Shown: positions 1 to 8,998 of the stretch, one piece after another
Numbering within the stretch: position 1 is the first letter of the stretch
How the letters are laid out: each line of letters starts with the position of its first letter
From: Amycolatopsis sp. WAC 01376
Lineage (GTDB): Bacteria; Actinomycetota; Actinomycetes; Mycobacteriales; Pseudonocardiaceae
Assembly: GCF_003947415.1 (NCBI RefSeq)
Contig: NZ_QHKL01000001.1
Span: 186,001 to 250,000, forward strand
DNA length: 64,000 nucleotides
Reading direction: 5' to 3'
The notes under the pieces: generated by a model
What the model was told of the DNA's origin: nothing
Databases searched by the model: none
The model's input: only the letters and a program-made list of their open reading frames with translations
Program-made: the position numbers and the translations under genes

Positions 1-132
1 CGCCGAAGGTGTGCGCAGTCCTTCCGGAGCGGCCGCCTGCGGGACGACACGGCCCAGGTTCGGCGGCGAACAGGCCGGCAGTCCGATGGTCAGCAGCACG
101 GCACTCAACGCCGCGCCCAAGCGCCTGATCAC
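1..132 (-). CDS. Lipoprotein, N-terminal fragment (runs off left edge)
   Basis: Reading the minus strand from a GTG at 132 gives a basic start (VIRRLG), a hydrophobic stretch and a lipobox-like LPAC followed by SPPNLG, so this is the signal peptide of a secreted lipoprotein. Only 44 codons lie in the window and the function cannot be told. It is divergent from the Asp-box protein at 317, and the 184 bases between them must hold both promoters. The reading frame is open to the window edge. GTG is the only convincing start near the signal peptide. Confidence 0.6.
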   Translation of the reverse strand, partial: MIRRLGAALSAVLLTIGLPACSPPNLGRVVPQAAAPEGLRTPSA

Positions 133-316
133 GTAATTCCCCCCAGTCGAACCCGTCATCGGATCTTCGTCGGCCGATAGCCCAGCGTTACCGGACCACC
201 CGGCCGAGCGATTCAGGACACTCGGACGTGGGTTTCCGCCGCGACGCCTTCGAGGGAGTCCTAAAGGGACAAATGCCCGTGTTGTAATCCGGCGATCGCG
301 TTCGAGGAAGGTCACG

Positions 317-1465
317 ATGAAGCGCCGTTTCAGCACCGCACTCGCCTTCGCGCTGTCACTCACGGTGATCGCGTCCCTGTTCACCGCCGCGCAGGCCGCG
401 GAACGGCAACAGCTCGTGCCGGGCTACGGCTCGTACCCCCGGCTCATCCGCTTGGAACACTCCTCTGTCGGTCGCGGGCGCATCCTGGCGTCGCTGACCA
501 GCGAAGACGCGAGCGGCAAGTTCACGCCGATCATGGAAAGCACCGACGAGGGCCAGACCTTCCACAAGGTCGGCGAGGTCCGCGACCGGGACGGCCGCCG
601 CGGTATGTGCTGCGGGACGCTGTACGAGCTGCCGCAGCGGGTCGGCAGGCTTCGCGCGGGCACCCTGCTGTGGGCCGCGAGCTACCGGCAGGACGCCGGG
701 CCGCAGCGGCGGATCGGCATCAAGATCTGGTCCAGCCGCGACGCCGGCCGCACGTGGTCCTTCCTTTCCGAGGCCGCCCGCTCCCACAACCACGACGGCA
801 TCTGGGAGCCGGAGTTCACCGTCGACGCGGGCGGCACACTGTGGCTGCACTACGCCGACGAGACCGAGGCGCCGCAGTTCGCGCAGGTGATGAACCGGGT
901 CGCCTCCACCGACGGGGTGAACTGGGGCACCAAGCAGCGCACGATGGCCATCCCGCCCCATCGGGTGCGGCCGGGAATGCCGATCATCCGCCGTCTCCCC
1001 GACGGCCGGTACTACCTGGCCTACGAAATCTGCAACTACCGCGACCGCTACTGCGACCCGTACTTCAAGATCTCCTCCGACGGCGCCAACTGGGGCGACC
1101 CCCTCGACCCTGGCACCCGCGTCACCACCGCCAACGGCAACTACTTCCAGCACGCCCAGACGATCGCGCTGTTCCCCGGCGGCCCGAACGGGGTGCGGCT
1201 GGTGATGGTCGGGCAGATCTACACCAACGCGGCCGGTGTCCCGCAGGGCAAGAACGGCAAGGTCCTGCTCGCCAACGACAACTTCGGCGCCGGGCACTGG
1301 TACGAGCTGCCCGCGCCGGTGCACATCACCGGCATCCACAACAACTTCTGCCCCAACTACAGCTCGACACTGCTCCCGGTCGACGGCGGGAAGAACGTGC
1401 TGCAGATCTCCACCGAGTACAACCTCGGCTGCAAGGCGTATTTCGCGAAGGGACCGGCGTTCTGA
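317..1465 (+). CDS. Secreted sialidase-fold (BNR/Asp-box) protein
   Basis: 382 aa with a clear Sec signal peptide (basic MKRR, hydrophobic core, cleavage probably after AQA at residue 27). Two Asp-box-like turns are visible: STDEGQTF (about 75-82) and SRDAGRTW (about 140-147). Both are typical of six-bladed sialidase/neuraminidase-type propellers. Such proteins are exo-glycosidases (sialidase, exo-arabinanase of GH93 type) or sugar-binding propellers. The substrate is not decided by what I can see. The ATG is preceded by GAGGAAGG, a good ribosome site. It lies just upstream of rmlA on the same strand with a 51-base gap, so co-transcription is possible. Extracellular glycan trimming is an inference. 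Confidence 0.75.
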   Translation: MKRRFSTALAFALSLTVIASLFTAAQAAERQQLVPGYGSYPRLIRLEHSSVGRGRILASLTSEDASGKFTPIMESTDEGQTFHKVGEVRDRDGRRGMCCGTLYELPQRVGRLRAGTLLWAASYRQDAGPQRRIGIKIWSSRDAGRTWSFLSEAARSHNHDGIWEPEFTVDAGGTLWLHYADETEAPQFAQVMNRVASTDGVNWGTKQRTMAIPPHRVRPGMPIIRRLPDGRYYLAYEICNYRDRYCDPYFKISSDGANWGDPLDPGTRVTTANGNYFQHAQTIALFPGGPNGVRLVMVGQIYTNAAGVPQGKNGKVLLANDNFGAGHWYELPAPVHITGIHNNFCPNYSSTLLPVDGGKNVLQISTEYNLGCKAYFAKGPAF

Positions 1466-1516
1466 GCCACCCGGTAGTGTGAGGCCGAGCGATCGGCTAC
1501 GAAGCGGGGGCATCGC

Positions 1517-2398
1517 ATGAAGGGCATCGTGCTGGCCGGGGGCAGTGGGACGCGTCTGCATCCCATCACCCAAGCGATCTCGAAACAGCTGCTACCGGTC
1601 TACGACAAACCGATGATCTACTACCCGATCTCAGTGCTGATGTTCGCCGGGATCCGCGAGATCCTGATCATCTCGACCCCCGTCGACCTGCCGCATTTCC
1701 GGCGGTTGCTCGGCGACGGCAGCCAGTTCGGGCTCAGCTTCAGCTACGCCGAACAGGCCGCCCCCAACGGGCTGGCCGAGGCGTTCGTCATCGGCGCGGA
1801 CTTCGTCGGCGATGACGACGTCGCGCTCGTGCTCGGCGACAACATCTTCTACGGCCAGGGGTTCTCCAGCAGGCTTCAGGCCGCGGCGACCACGCTCGAC
1901 GGTTGCGTACTGTTCGGCTACCCGGTCAAGGACCCGCAGCGCTACGGCGTCGGCGAGATCGACGCCGACGGCAAGCTCCTCTCCATCGAGGAGAAACCCG
2001 AGAAGCCGAAGTCGAACAAGGCCATCACCGGCCTGTACTTCTACGACAACCAGGTGATCGAGATCGCCCGCGACCTCAAGCCCTCCCCTCGCGGTGAGCT
2101 GGAGATCACGGACGTCAACCTCACCTACCTGCGGCAGGACCGCGCGACCCTGATCGATCTCGGGCGCGGGTTCGCCTGGCTCGACACCGGAACGCACGAC
2201 TCGCTGCTGGAGGCCGGCCAGTTCGTGCAGGTCCTCGAGCACCGGACGGGCGTCCGGATCGCCTGTCTGGAGGAGGTCGCGCTGCGGATGGGCTTCATCG
2301 ACGCGGACCAGTGCTACGCGCTCGGCGCCAAGCTGTCGAAGTCCGGCTACGGCGAATATCTGATGAACGTCGCGCGCACCCAGGGCGCTACCTGCTGA
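1517..2398 (+). CDS. rmlA: Glucose-1-phosphate thymidylyltransferase
   Basis: 293 aa, the usual length of the short RmlA class. It makes dTDP-glucose from dTTP and glucose-1-phosphate, the entry step to dTDP-deoxysugars such as rhamnose. The N-terminal nucleotide-binding loop GGSGTRLHP (residues 8-16), the [11 protein letters not shown] segment and the LGDNIFYG motif are all present. The ATG at 1517 is the first start in frame with the signature. No rmlB or rmlD lies beside it, so the rest of the dTDP-sugar pathway must be elsewhere. An RmlC-like epimerase is found at 19593. Its 3' end overlaps the convergent monooxygenase gene by 11 bases. Confidence 0.93.
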   Translation: MKGIVLAGGSGTRLHPITQAISKQLLPVYDKPMIYYPISVLMFAGIREILIISTPVDLPHFRRLLGDGSQFGLSFSYAEQAAPNGLAEAFVIGADFVGDDDVALVLGDNIFYGQGFSSRLQAAATTLDGCVLFGYPVKDPQRYGVGEIDADGKLLSIEEKPEKPKSNKAITGLYFYDNQVIEIARDLKPSPRGELEITDVNLTYLRQDRATLIDLGRGFAWLDTGTHDSLLEAGQFVQVLEHRTGVRIACLEEVALRMGFIDADQCYALGAKLSKSGYGEYLMNVARTQGATC

Positions 2399-3704
2399 AC
2401 AAGTTCTCCCGCAGGGTGTCTCCGGTGTAGTCGGTCCGGAAGACACCCCGTTCCCGCAGATACGGGACGACGTCGTCGACGAACGCGTCCAGCCCACCAG
2501 GGGTCAGATGCGGCACCAGCACGAATCCGTCGGCGGCGTCGCTCTGGACGTATTCGTCGATCGACTCCGCGACCTGCCGGGCGGTGCCGACGAACTGCTG
2601 GCGCGCGGTCACCTCGATGACCAGTTCGCGGATCGAGAGTTTCTTCTCCTCCGCGATCGCCCGCCATTTCGCGGCCACGGCCAGCGGATCCTTCTCGTGC
2701 CGGACGCGGCCCCAGGTCAGCGGTTCGGCGTCGGGATCCGGGTCGACCTCGGGGAGCGGGCCGTCGGCGTCGTAGGCGGAGAGGTCGCGGCTCCACACCT
2801 GTTCGAGGAACTGGATCGCGGTGGCCGGGCGCACCTGCTGGTAGCGGATCTCACGGGCGTACTCGTGCGCGTCCTCCTCGGTGTCGCCGAGGACGAACGT
2901 CGCGGCGGGCATGATCAGCAGCTCGCCGGGCTCGCGGCCGTACGCGGGCAGCCGTCGCTTGACGTCGGCGAAGAACTCCTTGCCGCTCTCCAGTGAACCG
3001 TGGCGGCTGAAGATGACGTCGGCGGTCTTGGCCGCGAACTCCCTGCCCTCGTCGGAATCGCCTGCCTGGATGACGATCGGCTGCCCCTGCGGGGTCCTCG
3101 GGACGGTGAACTCGCCGCGGATGTCGAACTGCGGTCCACTGTGGACGAATTGCTCGATGCCGCGCGCGAAGACGCCGTTCTCCTTGTCCCCCACCAACGC
3201 GTCGGGCGCCCAGCTGTCCCAGAGTTCCCGCACGGTAGCGAGGAATTCTTCGGCTCGGCGGTAGCGGTCCTCACGTTTCAGGAAGCCGCCGCGGCGGAAG
3301 TTCTGTCCCGTCCACGCGTCCGGTGAGGTGACGACGTTCCACGCGGCGCGACCACCGGAGAGGTGGTCGATGCTCGCGACCTGCCGCGCGACCTCGTACG
3401 GCTCGTTGAAGGTCGAGGAGAGCGTGCCCGCGAGGCCGAGCCGGGTGGTGACCGCGGAGAGCGCGGCCAGCACGGTGGTGGTGTTCGGCCGCCCGACGAC
3501 GTCGGAGTCGAGGATCTGGCCCGCGTGCTCGCGCAGGCGCAGGCCCTCGGCGAGGAACAGGAAGTCGAACTTGCCCCGCTCGGCCGTGCGCGCGAGATGT
3601 TCGAAGGACGAAAAGTCGATTTGGCTACCCGAACGCGGGTCGCTCCACACGGTCGTGTTGTTGACGCCGGGGAAGTGTGCGGCGAGTTTGACCTGTTTGG
3701 GCAT
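2388..3704 (-). CDS. NtaA/DmoA-type FMN-dependent monooxygenase
   Basis: 438 aa, full length for the NtaA/SnaA/DszA branch of the bacterial luciferase-like (LLM) flavin monooxygenases. Family features include the N-terminal [13 protein letters not shown] stretch, the [12 protein letters not shown] segment, [12 protein letters not shown] and NFRRGGF. These enzymes use FMNH2 from a separate reductase to cleave C-S or C-N bonds in compounds such as chelators, sulfones or thioethers. The substrate here is unknown. The ATG at 3704 follows GGAGG and lies 3 bases after the stop of the LLM gene upstream (3708-4778), so the two are one operon. No flavin reductase gene is adjacent. Confidence 0.88.
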   Translation of the reverse strand: MPKQVKLAAHFPGVNNTTVWSDPRSGSQIDFSSFEHLARTAERGKFDFLFLAEGLRLREHAGQILDSDVVGRPNTTTVLAALSAVTTRLGLAGTLSSTFNEPYEVARQVASIDHLSGGRAAWNVVTSPDAWTGQNFRRGGFLKREDRYRRAEEFLATVRELWDSWAPDALVGDKENGVFARGIEQFVHSGPQFDIRGEFTVPRTPQGQPIVIQAGDSDEGREFAAKTADVIFSRHGSLESGKEFFADVKRRLPAYGREPGELLIMPAATFVLGDTEEDAHEYAREIRYQQVRPATAIQFLEQVWSRDLSAYDADGPLPEVDPDPDAEPLTWGRVRHEKDPLAVAAKWRAIAEEKKLSIRELVIEVTARQQFVGTARQVAESIDEYVQSDAADGFVLVPHLTPGGLDAFVDDVVPYLRERGVFRTDYTGDTLRENLFSR

Positions 3705-3707
3705 CTG

Positions 3708-4778
3708 TCACGCCTCCGCGTACTGGTTGGCGGCGACCCCGAGGCCGAGATGGTCGCGCAGGGTGGTGCCGATGTAGGCCTGCCGGAACGCGCCCGCGGC
3801 CTGGAGCGCGGGGACGGTCTCGGCGGTGAAGAACGCCAGGTCGTCGGGCAGGACGGCGGGCCGGATGTGGAAGCCGTCGAGTCCGTTGGACGCCGCGAGG
3901 CGTGGCAGTTCGGTGGCGAGGTCGGTGGGAGTGCCGGTGAAGCTCAGGCTGTGCGGGAAGGGCGCGTAGGCCTCCAGCGCGCGACGGCGGTCTAGGGCGG
4001 CCTGCTCGGTTTCGGCGAGCACGATCGACAGGCCGGCGAGAAGTTTGGCGTCGGGGAAACGCTCGCGGGCGCCGCGGATCTCGTCGATCAGGACGACGTC
4101 GGCGCCATGCGCGTAGGGCGAGTCGCCGTACACCGCGACGACCGGGTGGCCTTGGGGCGGACGCGGCGTGATCGAAGGTCCCTTGATGCTGAAGAAGCGG
4201 CCTTCGAAATCGACGTAGTGCAGTTTCTCGCGGTCGATGAAGCGGCCGGTCGGCTCGTCGCGGATGATCGCGCCGTCCTCCCAGCTGTCCCAGAGTCGCG
4301 CGATGACGTCGACGACCTCGGCGTTCTCCGCTTCGGCGTCCGCCTCGGACGGCAGGGTGCGCCTCCCGAAGTGCGCGACCTCGGCTTCGGTGCGCGAAGG
4401 CACCGCGAGGACGCCTGCGCGGCCGCGGCTCGCGAAGTCGAGCGAAGCGACGGCCGTCGAGATGTGGAACGGCTCGGTGTGCGTGGTGGTGACCGTCGGG
4501 ACGAGGCCGATCCCGCTGGTCACGGGGGCTATCGCGGCGAAGGTGAGCAACGCGTCCAGTCGGCCTCGGACGACCTCTTCGCCTCCGGACTGGAGCGCGA
4601 GGGTGTCGTCGAGGGTGACGAAGTCGAGCGAAGCCGCTTCGGCGAGCTTCGCGTGGGCCAGGTAGTGGGCGGCGGTGAACAAGGCGACCGGTCGGACGTC
4701 GGAAACCCGCCAGGCGGCCGGATGCTGCCCGGCCCCGTCGAGCGCGACCCCGAGGTGCAACTGCTGTGCGGAACCCAT
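3708..4778 (-). CDS. LLM class flavin-dependent oxidoreductase
   Basis: 356 aa TIM-barrel luciferase-like monooxygenase, first gene of a two-gene operon with the NtaA-type enzyme. The family pattern is visible in HYLAHAKLAEAASLDFVTLDD near the N terminus, then TEPFHISTAVASLDFASRGR and the ARLWDSWEDGAI stretch shared with its neighbour. It probably accepts reduced FMN from an unlinked reductase. The likely role is oxidation of a sulfur- or nitrogen-containing small molecule, but the substrate is not known. The ATG at 4778 has only a weak ribosome site. The palindromic repeat block at 4838-5045 sits directly upstream, in its 5' region. Confidence 0.85.
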   Translation of the reverse strand: MGSAQQLHLGVALDGAGQHPAAWRVSDVRPVALFTAAHYLAHAKLAEAASLDFVTLDDTLALQSGGEEVVRGRLDALLTFAAIAPVTSGIGLVPTVTTTHTEPFHISTAVASLDFASRGRAGVLAVPSRTEAEVAHFGRRTLPSEADAEAENAEVVDVIARLWDSWEDGAIIRDEPTGRFIDREKLHYVDFEGRFFSIKGPSITPRPPQGHPVVAVYGDSPYAHGADVVLIDEIRGARERFPDAKLLAGLSIVLAETEQAALDRRRALEAYAPFPHSLSFTGTPTDLATELPRLAASNGLDGFHIRPAVLPDDLAFFTAETVPALQAAGAFRQAYIGTTLRDHLGLGVAANQYAEA

Positions 4779-4837
4779 GCCCGGGGAACCCCCGCGCGCA
4801 CCCCTCGATTCCCCCTCCCACGAGGTGGGAACCGGAT

Positions 4838-5045
4838 CGCGTTTAGCCCGCTAACTGCGCTCCGGTGGCGACTTGCGTTTAGCCCCCTAATCGCGATCTG
4901 GGGAGCGGAGCGCGTTTAGCGGGCTAATCGCGATCCGGGCGACGTGTCGCGTTTAGCGGGCTAATCGCGCTCTGGCGGGCGCGTCGCGATTAGGGGGCTA
5001 AACGCGCTCTGGCGGGGCGTCGCGTTTAGCGGGCTAATCGCGATC
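4838..5045. repeat. Six-unit palindromic repeat block
   Basis: Six copies of a 25-base near-palindrome lie at 4838, 4875, 4911, 4948, 4985 and 5021, about 37 bases apart. The consensus core is CGCGTTTAGCGGGCTAATCG followed by CGMTC. The arms CGCGTTTAGC and GCTAATCGCG pair with one mismatch around a 2-base centre. The fifth copy is in inverted orientation, and copies one and two have diverged centres. The spacers of about 12 bases are GC-rich and similar to one another. The block fills the gap between htpX and the LLM operon, both on the minus strand. It could act as a terminator series, a protein-binding array or a REP-like element. Confidence 0.85.
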
Positions 5046-5052
5046 CGCCTGG

Positions 5053-5919
5053 TCAGAAGGGGCGCCGGGCCATCTCTTCGAGGCGCCGGATGCGTTCGTC
5101 CATCGGCGGGTGGGTCGAGAAGAGCTTCGAGAGGCCCTCGCCCGGCCGGAACGGGTTCGCGATCATGAGGTGCGACTGCGACACCAGCTTCGGCTCCGGC
5201 ACGAGCGGCGCCGCGCGGGTTCCGTGGTCGAGTTTCCGCAGCGCGGAAGCCAGGCCGAGCGGGTCGCCGGTGAGTTCCGCGCCCGACGCGTCGGCCTGGA
5301 ATTCCCGCGAGCGGCTCACCCCGAGCTTCACGATGGCGGCCGCGATCGGCCCGATCAGCACGAGGAGCAGACCGACCAAGGGGCTGTCGCCGTCTTCGCG
5401 GTTGCCGCCGCCGAAGATGCTCGTGAACATCGCGATGTTGGCGATCACGCTGATCACGCTCGCCAGCGCGCCCGCGACGCACGAGATGAGGATGTCGCGG
5501 TTGTAGACGTGGGACAGTTCGTGCCCGAGCACGGCCCGCAGTTCGCGCTCGTCGAGCAGGCCGAGGATGCCGGTGGTGCAGCACACCGCCGCGTGGCGGG
5601 GGCTGCGGCCGGTGGCGAAGGCGTTCGGGGCCTGGGTGGGGCTGACGTAGAGCCGCGGCATCGGCTGACGCGCCGTGGTCGCCAGCTCCCGCACGATCCG
5701 GTACATCGCCGGCTGCTCGGCCTCCGAAACCGCCCGTGCGCGCATGGCCCGCAGAGCCAGTTTGCCGGAGTTGAAGTAGGCGTACGCGTTCATCCCCAGC
5801 GCCACCAGCAGGCCGATGACCAGCGCACCCCGCCCGAAGAAGCCGCTGATCCCGACGATGATCGCGGACAGCACGCCGAGCAGGACGACGGTCTTCAGCC
5901 CGTTCTGGTGTTTGTGCAC
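5053..5919 (-). CDS. htpX: HtpX-like membrane zinc metalloprotease (M48)
   Basis: 288 aa, the normal HtpX size. Two N-terminal membrane segments (about 10-30 and 32-48) precede the protease domain. The zinc site is HELSH (133-137) with the third ligand in SREFQAD (Glu about 206), and two more hydrophobic segments lie between them. HtpX degrades misfolded membrane proteins with FtsH. The actinobacterial version is membrane-bound with a cytosolic catalytic face. The ATG at 5919 is preceded by GAAGGAAGGAG. An in-frame longer reading frame exists but lacks family similarity. The gene ends just before the palindromic repeat block. Confidence 0.93.
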   Translation of the reverse strand: MHKHQNGLKTVVLLGVLSAIIVGISGFFGRGALVIGLLVALGMNAYAYFNSGKLALRAMRARAVSEAEQPAMYRIVRELATTARQPMPRLYVSPTQAPNAFATGRSPRHAAVCCTTGILGLLDERELRAVLGHELSHVYNRDILISCVAGALASVISVIANIAMFTSIFGGGNREDGDSPLVGLLLVLIGPIAAAIVKLGVSRSREFQADASGAELTGDPLGLASALRKLDHGTRAAPLVPEPKLVSQSHLMIANPFRPGEGLSKLFSTHPPMDERIRRLEEMARRPF

Positions 5920-6054
5920 GACGTCCCGCTCCTTCCTTCTCCGGGGGTTGGGGGTTACTCATCGGAAACAACGCGATCGGGGGACGCGAAGTTCCTTCGC
6001 GTGCCCGGTTCGCGGGTTATCGTCGAACCCCGGAGCGATCATGGGGAGGCGCCT

Positions 6055-7023
6055 GTGCGAGGACCCGAACTGAGCCGCCGAGCCCTGTTCACGCTGGCCG
6101 CGGCCGGCGTTTCCACGGTCGCCCTGGCCCCGGCGGCCCGAGCGGAGAAAGTACTTCTCGTCGAGGTCGGAGGCACTCCGGAGGCTGTCGCGGTGAATTC
6201 CGTCACCGGCTTCGCGTACGTCTCGGACCCCTCCACCGGCACGATCGTGGTGCTCGATTCGCGCAGCGGCACCGTCGGCGACGTGATCCCGGTGGGCGGC
6301 GAGCCCGCCGGGCTGGCCGTGGACACGGCGACCAACCGGATCTTCGCCGCGAACCCGCCCGGCGGGACCGTCCTCGTCATCGACGGCCGGACCAACGACG
6401 TCGTCAGCGTGGTGCCTGCCGGCCCTGGAGCGTCCAGTGTCGACATCGACGAGCGGGCGAACCGCATCTACGCGGTCAGCGCGCTCACCGGGACGCTCGC
6501 CGTCCTCGACGGCGTCGGCTGCCGCCTGCTGGACCTCGTCCCCGGTCCCACGCGAGGGCTGTCGTCGACGGCGGTCGACAGCGGCCGCAAGCTCGCGTAC
6601 TGCACCAGCACCGACACGGACTCGCTGGAGGTCTTCGACATCGGCGCGGGGAAGTTCATCGGCGGCATCCCGGTGGGCAAGTCACCGACCGGGGTCGCCG
6701 TGCACAGCGCGTCCGGGACGGTGTTCGTCGCGAATTCGGCGATCCATCATCTGTCCGTCGTGGACCCGGGCGCACGCAAGGAGAAGGCGACCGTGCTGTT
6801 GCGCTCGGAGTCTTCGTCGGTGGCGGTCCACGAAGGATCGAACACCGTGTACTCCAACGGAGGACCGAACGGCATCGCCAGGATCGACGGGGTGACGAGC
6901 CTGCTCACCGGCGACCTGTCACTCGGCGTGAACCCCGGCGCGGTCGCGATCGACCAGCGCACCAAGACGGTGTACGTGGCGGATCCCTTGCGCGGCAGGG
7001 TTTTCTTGATCAGGGACTTCTGA
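6055..7023 (+). CDS. Secreted YVTN-family beta-propeller protein
   Basis: 322 aa from a GTG at 6055 that follows GGGGAGG five bases upstream. The open frame continues 315 codons further upstream, but that part is the shadow of htpX. The N terminus has a twin-arginine-type signal (SRRALFTLAAAG) ending in ARA, so Tat export is likely. About seven repeats of the YVTN type follow, with units such as GFAYVSDPSTGTIVVLDSRSG-like strands, for example NRIFAANPPGGTVLVIDGR. These form a seven-bladed propeller. No catalytic residues are evident. The role is probably binding or scaffolding at the cell surface. Confidence 0.82.
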   Translation: MRGPELSRRALFTLAAAGVSTVALAPAARAEKVLLVEVGGTPEAVAVNSVTGFAYVSDPSTGTIVVLDSRSGTVGDVIPVGGEPAGLAVDTATNRIFAANPPGGTVLVIDGRTNDVVSVVPAGPGASSVDIDERANRIYAVSALTGTLAVLDGVGCRLLDLVPGPTRGLSSTAVDSGRKLAYCTSTDTDSLEVFDIGAGKFIGGIPVGKSPTGVAVHSASGTVFVANSAIHHLSVVDPGARKEKATVLLRSESSSVAVHEGSNTVYSNGGPNGIARIDGVTSLLTGDLSLGVNPGAVAIDQRTKTVYVADPLRGRVFLIRDF

Positions 7024-7045
7024 GGCCGGAGCGGGCTGGCGGGTT

Positions 7046-7108
7046 CGCGTGATCGGGCGGACGACACGCGTGACTGAATGGACGGCACGCGTGATCGGGC
7101 GGACGGCA
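7046..7108. repeat. Three tandem 21-bp repeats
   Basis: Three head-to-tail 21-base units start at 7046, 7067 and 7088. All begin CGCGTGA and end GGACGRCA. Units one and three share CGCGTGATCGGGCGGACG. The middle unit differs in the centre (CTGAAT). They lie in the 125-base gap between the YVTN gene and the BtrH-like gene, both on the plus strand. No stem is obvious, so this does not look like a simple terminator. The constant 21-base period (two helical turns) would suit repeated binding sites on one face of the DNA. Confidence 0.75.
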
Positions 7109-7148
7109 TCCTCACCACTCACGTGGCCGGAGCGGGCATGATGGCGGG

Positions 7149-8336
7149 GTGAGCGAGTACGAATTGCGTGGCGGGCCGCAGCCGGACGTGTCGGCCGTGG
7201 CCGCGGTACTGGCCCATCACGGTGTCGAAGGCCCGGACGGCAAGGCGCCCGGCGAGGCGCTGGTCTTCGCCGTGTCCGGCGGGATCGGGGCGGGCTACAT
7301 CCTGTGGGACTTCGCGCACGAGACGATGTCGACCATCGTGTTCGGTTTCCGCGCGCGCTGGCAGTACCCGCACGAATGGCTCAAGTCCACTGTGGACCGT
7401 CTTGGGCTCGGCGCCGACTTCCACACCACCGGCGGCAAACGTGCCGCCGCGAAACGGCTCACCGCCGACCTCGAAGCGGGGCGGCCGGTCCTGGTGCTGC
7501 CCGACCGCGAGTCGCTCGGTTACTGGCATCTGCCGCCGGAGATGTCCGGCGGTGGCGGCCACTTCGTCGTCGCGTACGGCGAAGAGGACGGCCGGGTGCT
7601 CGTCGACGACCGGAATCTCGCCCGGCTGACGGTCGACCGGAAGACGTTCGACGCCGCGCGCGGCCGGGTCGGTTCGTACAAGAACCTGCTCGCGACGATC
7701 CGGCCCGGCGAGGTCCCGGACTGGCCGACGGCCGTGCGCGACGGGCTCACGGACTGCGCGCGGAACCTCTCGGCGCCGTCGAAGTCGTTCTCGCTGCCCG
7801 CGTGGGAACGCTGGGCGAAGGCGATGACCGACGAACGCGACCCCAAGGGCTGGCCGCGCGCTTTCGGCGAGCGGCGCGGGCTGGTCGGGGCGCTGTTCAA
7901 CGTCTGGGAGAGCGTCACTCCGGCCGGGATGGAGGGCGGGCATCTGCGCGGGCTGTTCGCCGACGCACTCACCGAGGCCGCCGGTCTGCTCGAACTCCCC
8001 GCGCTGGCCGAACAGGCGCCGACCTGGCGCGGGATCGCCGAACAGTGGGCCGAACTGGCCGAGACGGCGGTTCCCGCGTCGAACGCGGAGTTCGCCTGGG
8101 TGCGCGGGCTGATCAGCACCGTCTCGGCCGGTGTCCGCGAGGGCGACGCGGGGCAGGACGCGGCCGCGGCCGCCGGCGCGGAGCTGTGGAAACTGCGCGC
8201 GCACCACAACGACGAGTCACCGTTCACCGAGGTCGAAGCACGCGAACTGTTCAGCACGATGGGCACGATGATCCGGGACATCCACACCGCCGAGACGGCC
8301 GCGATCCGCGAGCTCTCCGAAGCCCTGATGGAGTGA
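7149..8336 (+). CDS. BtrH N-terminal domain / DUF4872 protein
   Basis: 395 aa starting with GTG at 7149. The N-terminal half shows the BtrH pattern: HHGVEGPDGKAPGEAL (Cys replaced), FAVSGGIGAGYILWDF, a central GGKRAAAKRL segment and a GHFVVAYGEEDGRVLVDD strand near residue 140. The C-terminal half is the helical DUF4872-type region. BtrH transfers an acyl chain from a carrier protein in butirosin synthesis, and the fold is papain-like. Many members are uncharacterised, and no carrier protein or antibiotic genes lie nearby. The acyltransferase role is therefore only a family-based guess. Confidence 0.72.
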   Translation: MSEYELRGGPQPDVSAVAAVLAHHGVEGPDGKAPGEALVFAVSGGIGAGYILWDFAHETMSTIVFGFRARWQYPHEWLKSTVDRLGLGADFHTTGGKRAAAKRLTADLEAGRPVLVLPDRESLGYWHLPPEMSGGGGHFVVAYGEEDGRVLVDDRNLARLTVDRKTFDAARGRVGSYKNLLATIRPGEVPDWPTAVRDGLTDCARNLSAPSKSFSLPAWERWAKAMTDERDPKGWPRAFGERRGLVGALFNVWESVTPAGMEGGHLRGLFADALTEAAGLLELPALAEQAPTWRGIAEQWAELAETAVPASNAEFAWVRGLISTVSAGVREGDAGQDAAAAAGAELWKLRAHHNDESPFTEVEARELFSTMGTMIRDIHTAETAAIRELSEALME

Positions 8337-8345
8337 ACCGGACCG

Positions 8346-8861
8346 GTGTCCGTTGCGCCGCGCGGCCGGAACAGCCCGCGATCGTTGAAGATCCACTTCG
8401 TGCACGCACATCCGCTCGGGACGACCAGTACGCGTCCCGCTCCCGAGATTCACCTTTACCGCCATCGCCTGCGTGTCACCGACCTGGACTACCTCGGCCA
8501 CGTCGGGAACGTGCGGCTGCTGGACTACTTCCAGGAAGCCCAGGTCGCGATGCTCGACCCGCTGCGCGAGCGCGTCTTCCAGACGAAAGGGCCGACCTAT
8601 CTGATCGCGAAACACAACGTCAGTTACGTGCGGCGGCTGACGTTCCGTGACAACCCGGTCGAGGTGGAGACCGTGGTCGGCCGGATCGGGACCTGTGACG
8701 TCGTGGTCAACAGCAGGCTGCGCGACGAACGGGCCGTCTACGCGCGGTGCCGCACGATCTGGGTCGCGTGCACCCTGCCCGACGGCGGCACACGACACCT
8801 CGACGAGGAGGAACGCGACCGACTGACGCGGTTCAGCGGCGCGATCGGCGAGCTCTCCTGA
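8346..8861 (+). CDS. Hot-dog acyl-CoA thioesterase
   Basis: 171 aa if started at the GTG at 8346. A second GTG at 8400 would give 153 aa and removes an N-terminal part that looks non-conserved, so the shorter form may be the true one. The 4HBT signature is clear: RVTDLDYLGHVGNVRLLDYFQ, where D-x-x-G-H-x-N lies in the catalytic turn before the central helix. Such enzymes hydrolyse acyl-CoA or acyl-carrier thioesters in the cytosol. The gene follows the BtrH-like gene by 9 bases, so they are likely co-transcribed. A link with the possible acyl transfer role of BtrH is plausible but unproven. Confidence 0.82.
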   Translation: MSVAPRGRNSPRSLKIHFVHAHPLGTTSTRPAPEIHLYRHRLRVTDLDYLGHVGNVRLLDYFQEAQVAMLDPLRERVFQTKGPTYLIAKHNVSYVRRLTFRDNPVEVETVVGRIGTCDVVVNSRLRDERAVYARCRTIWVACTLPDGGTRHLDEEERDRLTRFSGAIGELS

Positions 8862-8998
8862 ATCGACTTTTTAACCGTTTATGCTCCATTTCCCGTAATA
8901 CCGGAAACGACTAAGCCGTTCAGCGGCTGATCATGACGGCTTTCGGCCGGTACCTTCGAAAGACCTCTCTCCCCTGCAGAGCTCCCCGGAGGTATTTC

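Noticed and set aside
356..1573. Long minus-strand ORF antisense to the Asp-box gene
   Set aside because: Its translation is Arg/Val-rich shadow sequence with no domain.
4838..5045. CRISPR-like repeat/spacer pattern
   Set aside because: Spacers are only 11-12 bases, similar to one another, one unit is inverted, and no cas gene is near.
5110..6054. In-frame 5' extension of the YVTN protein gene
   Set aside because: It is antisense to htpX, lacks a ribosome site, and the Tat-type signal begins at the GTG at 6055.
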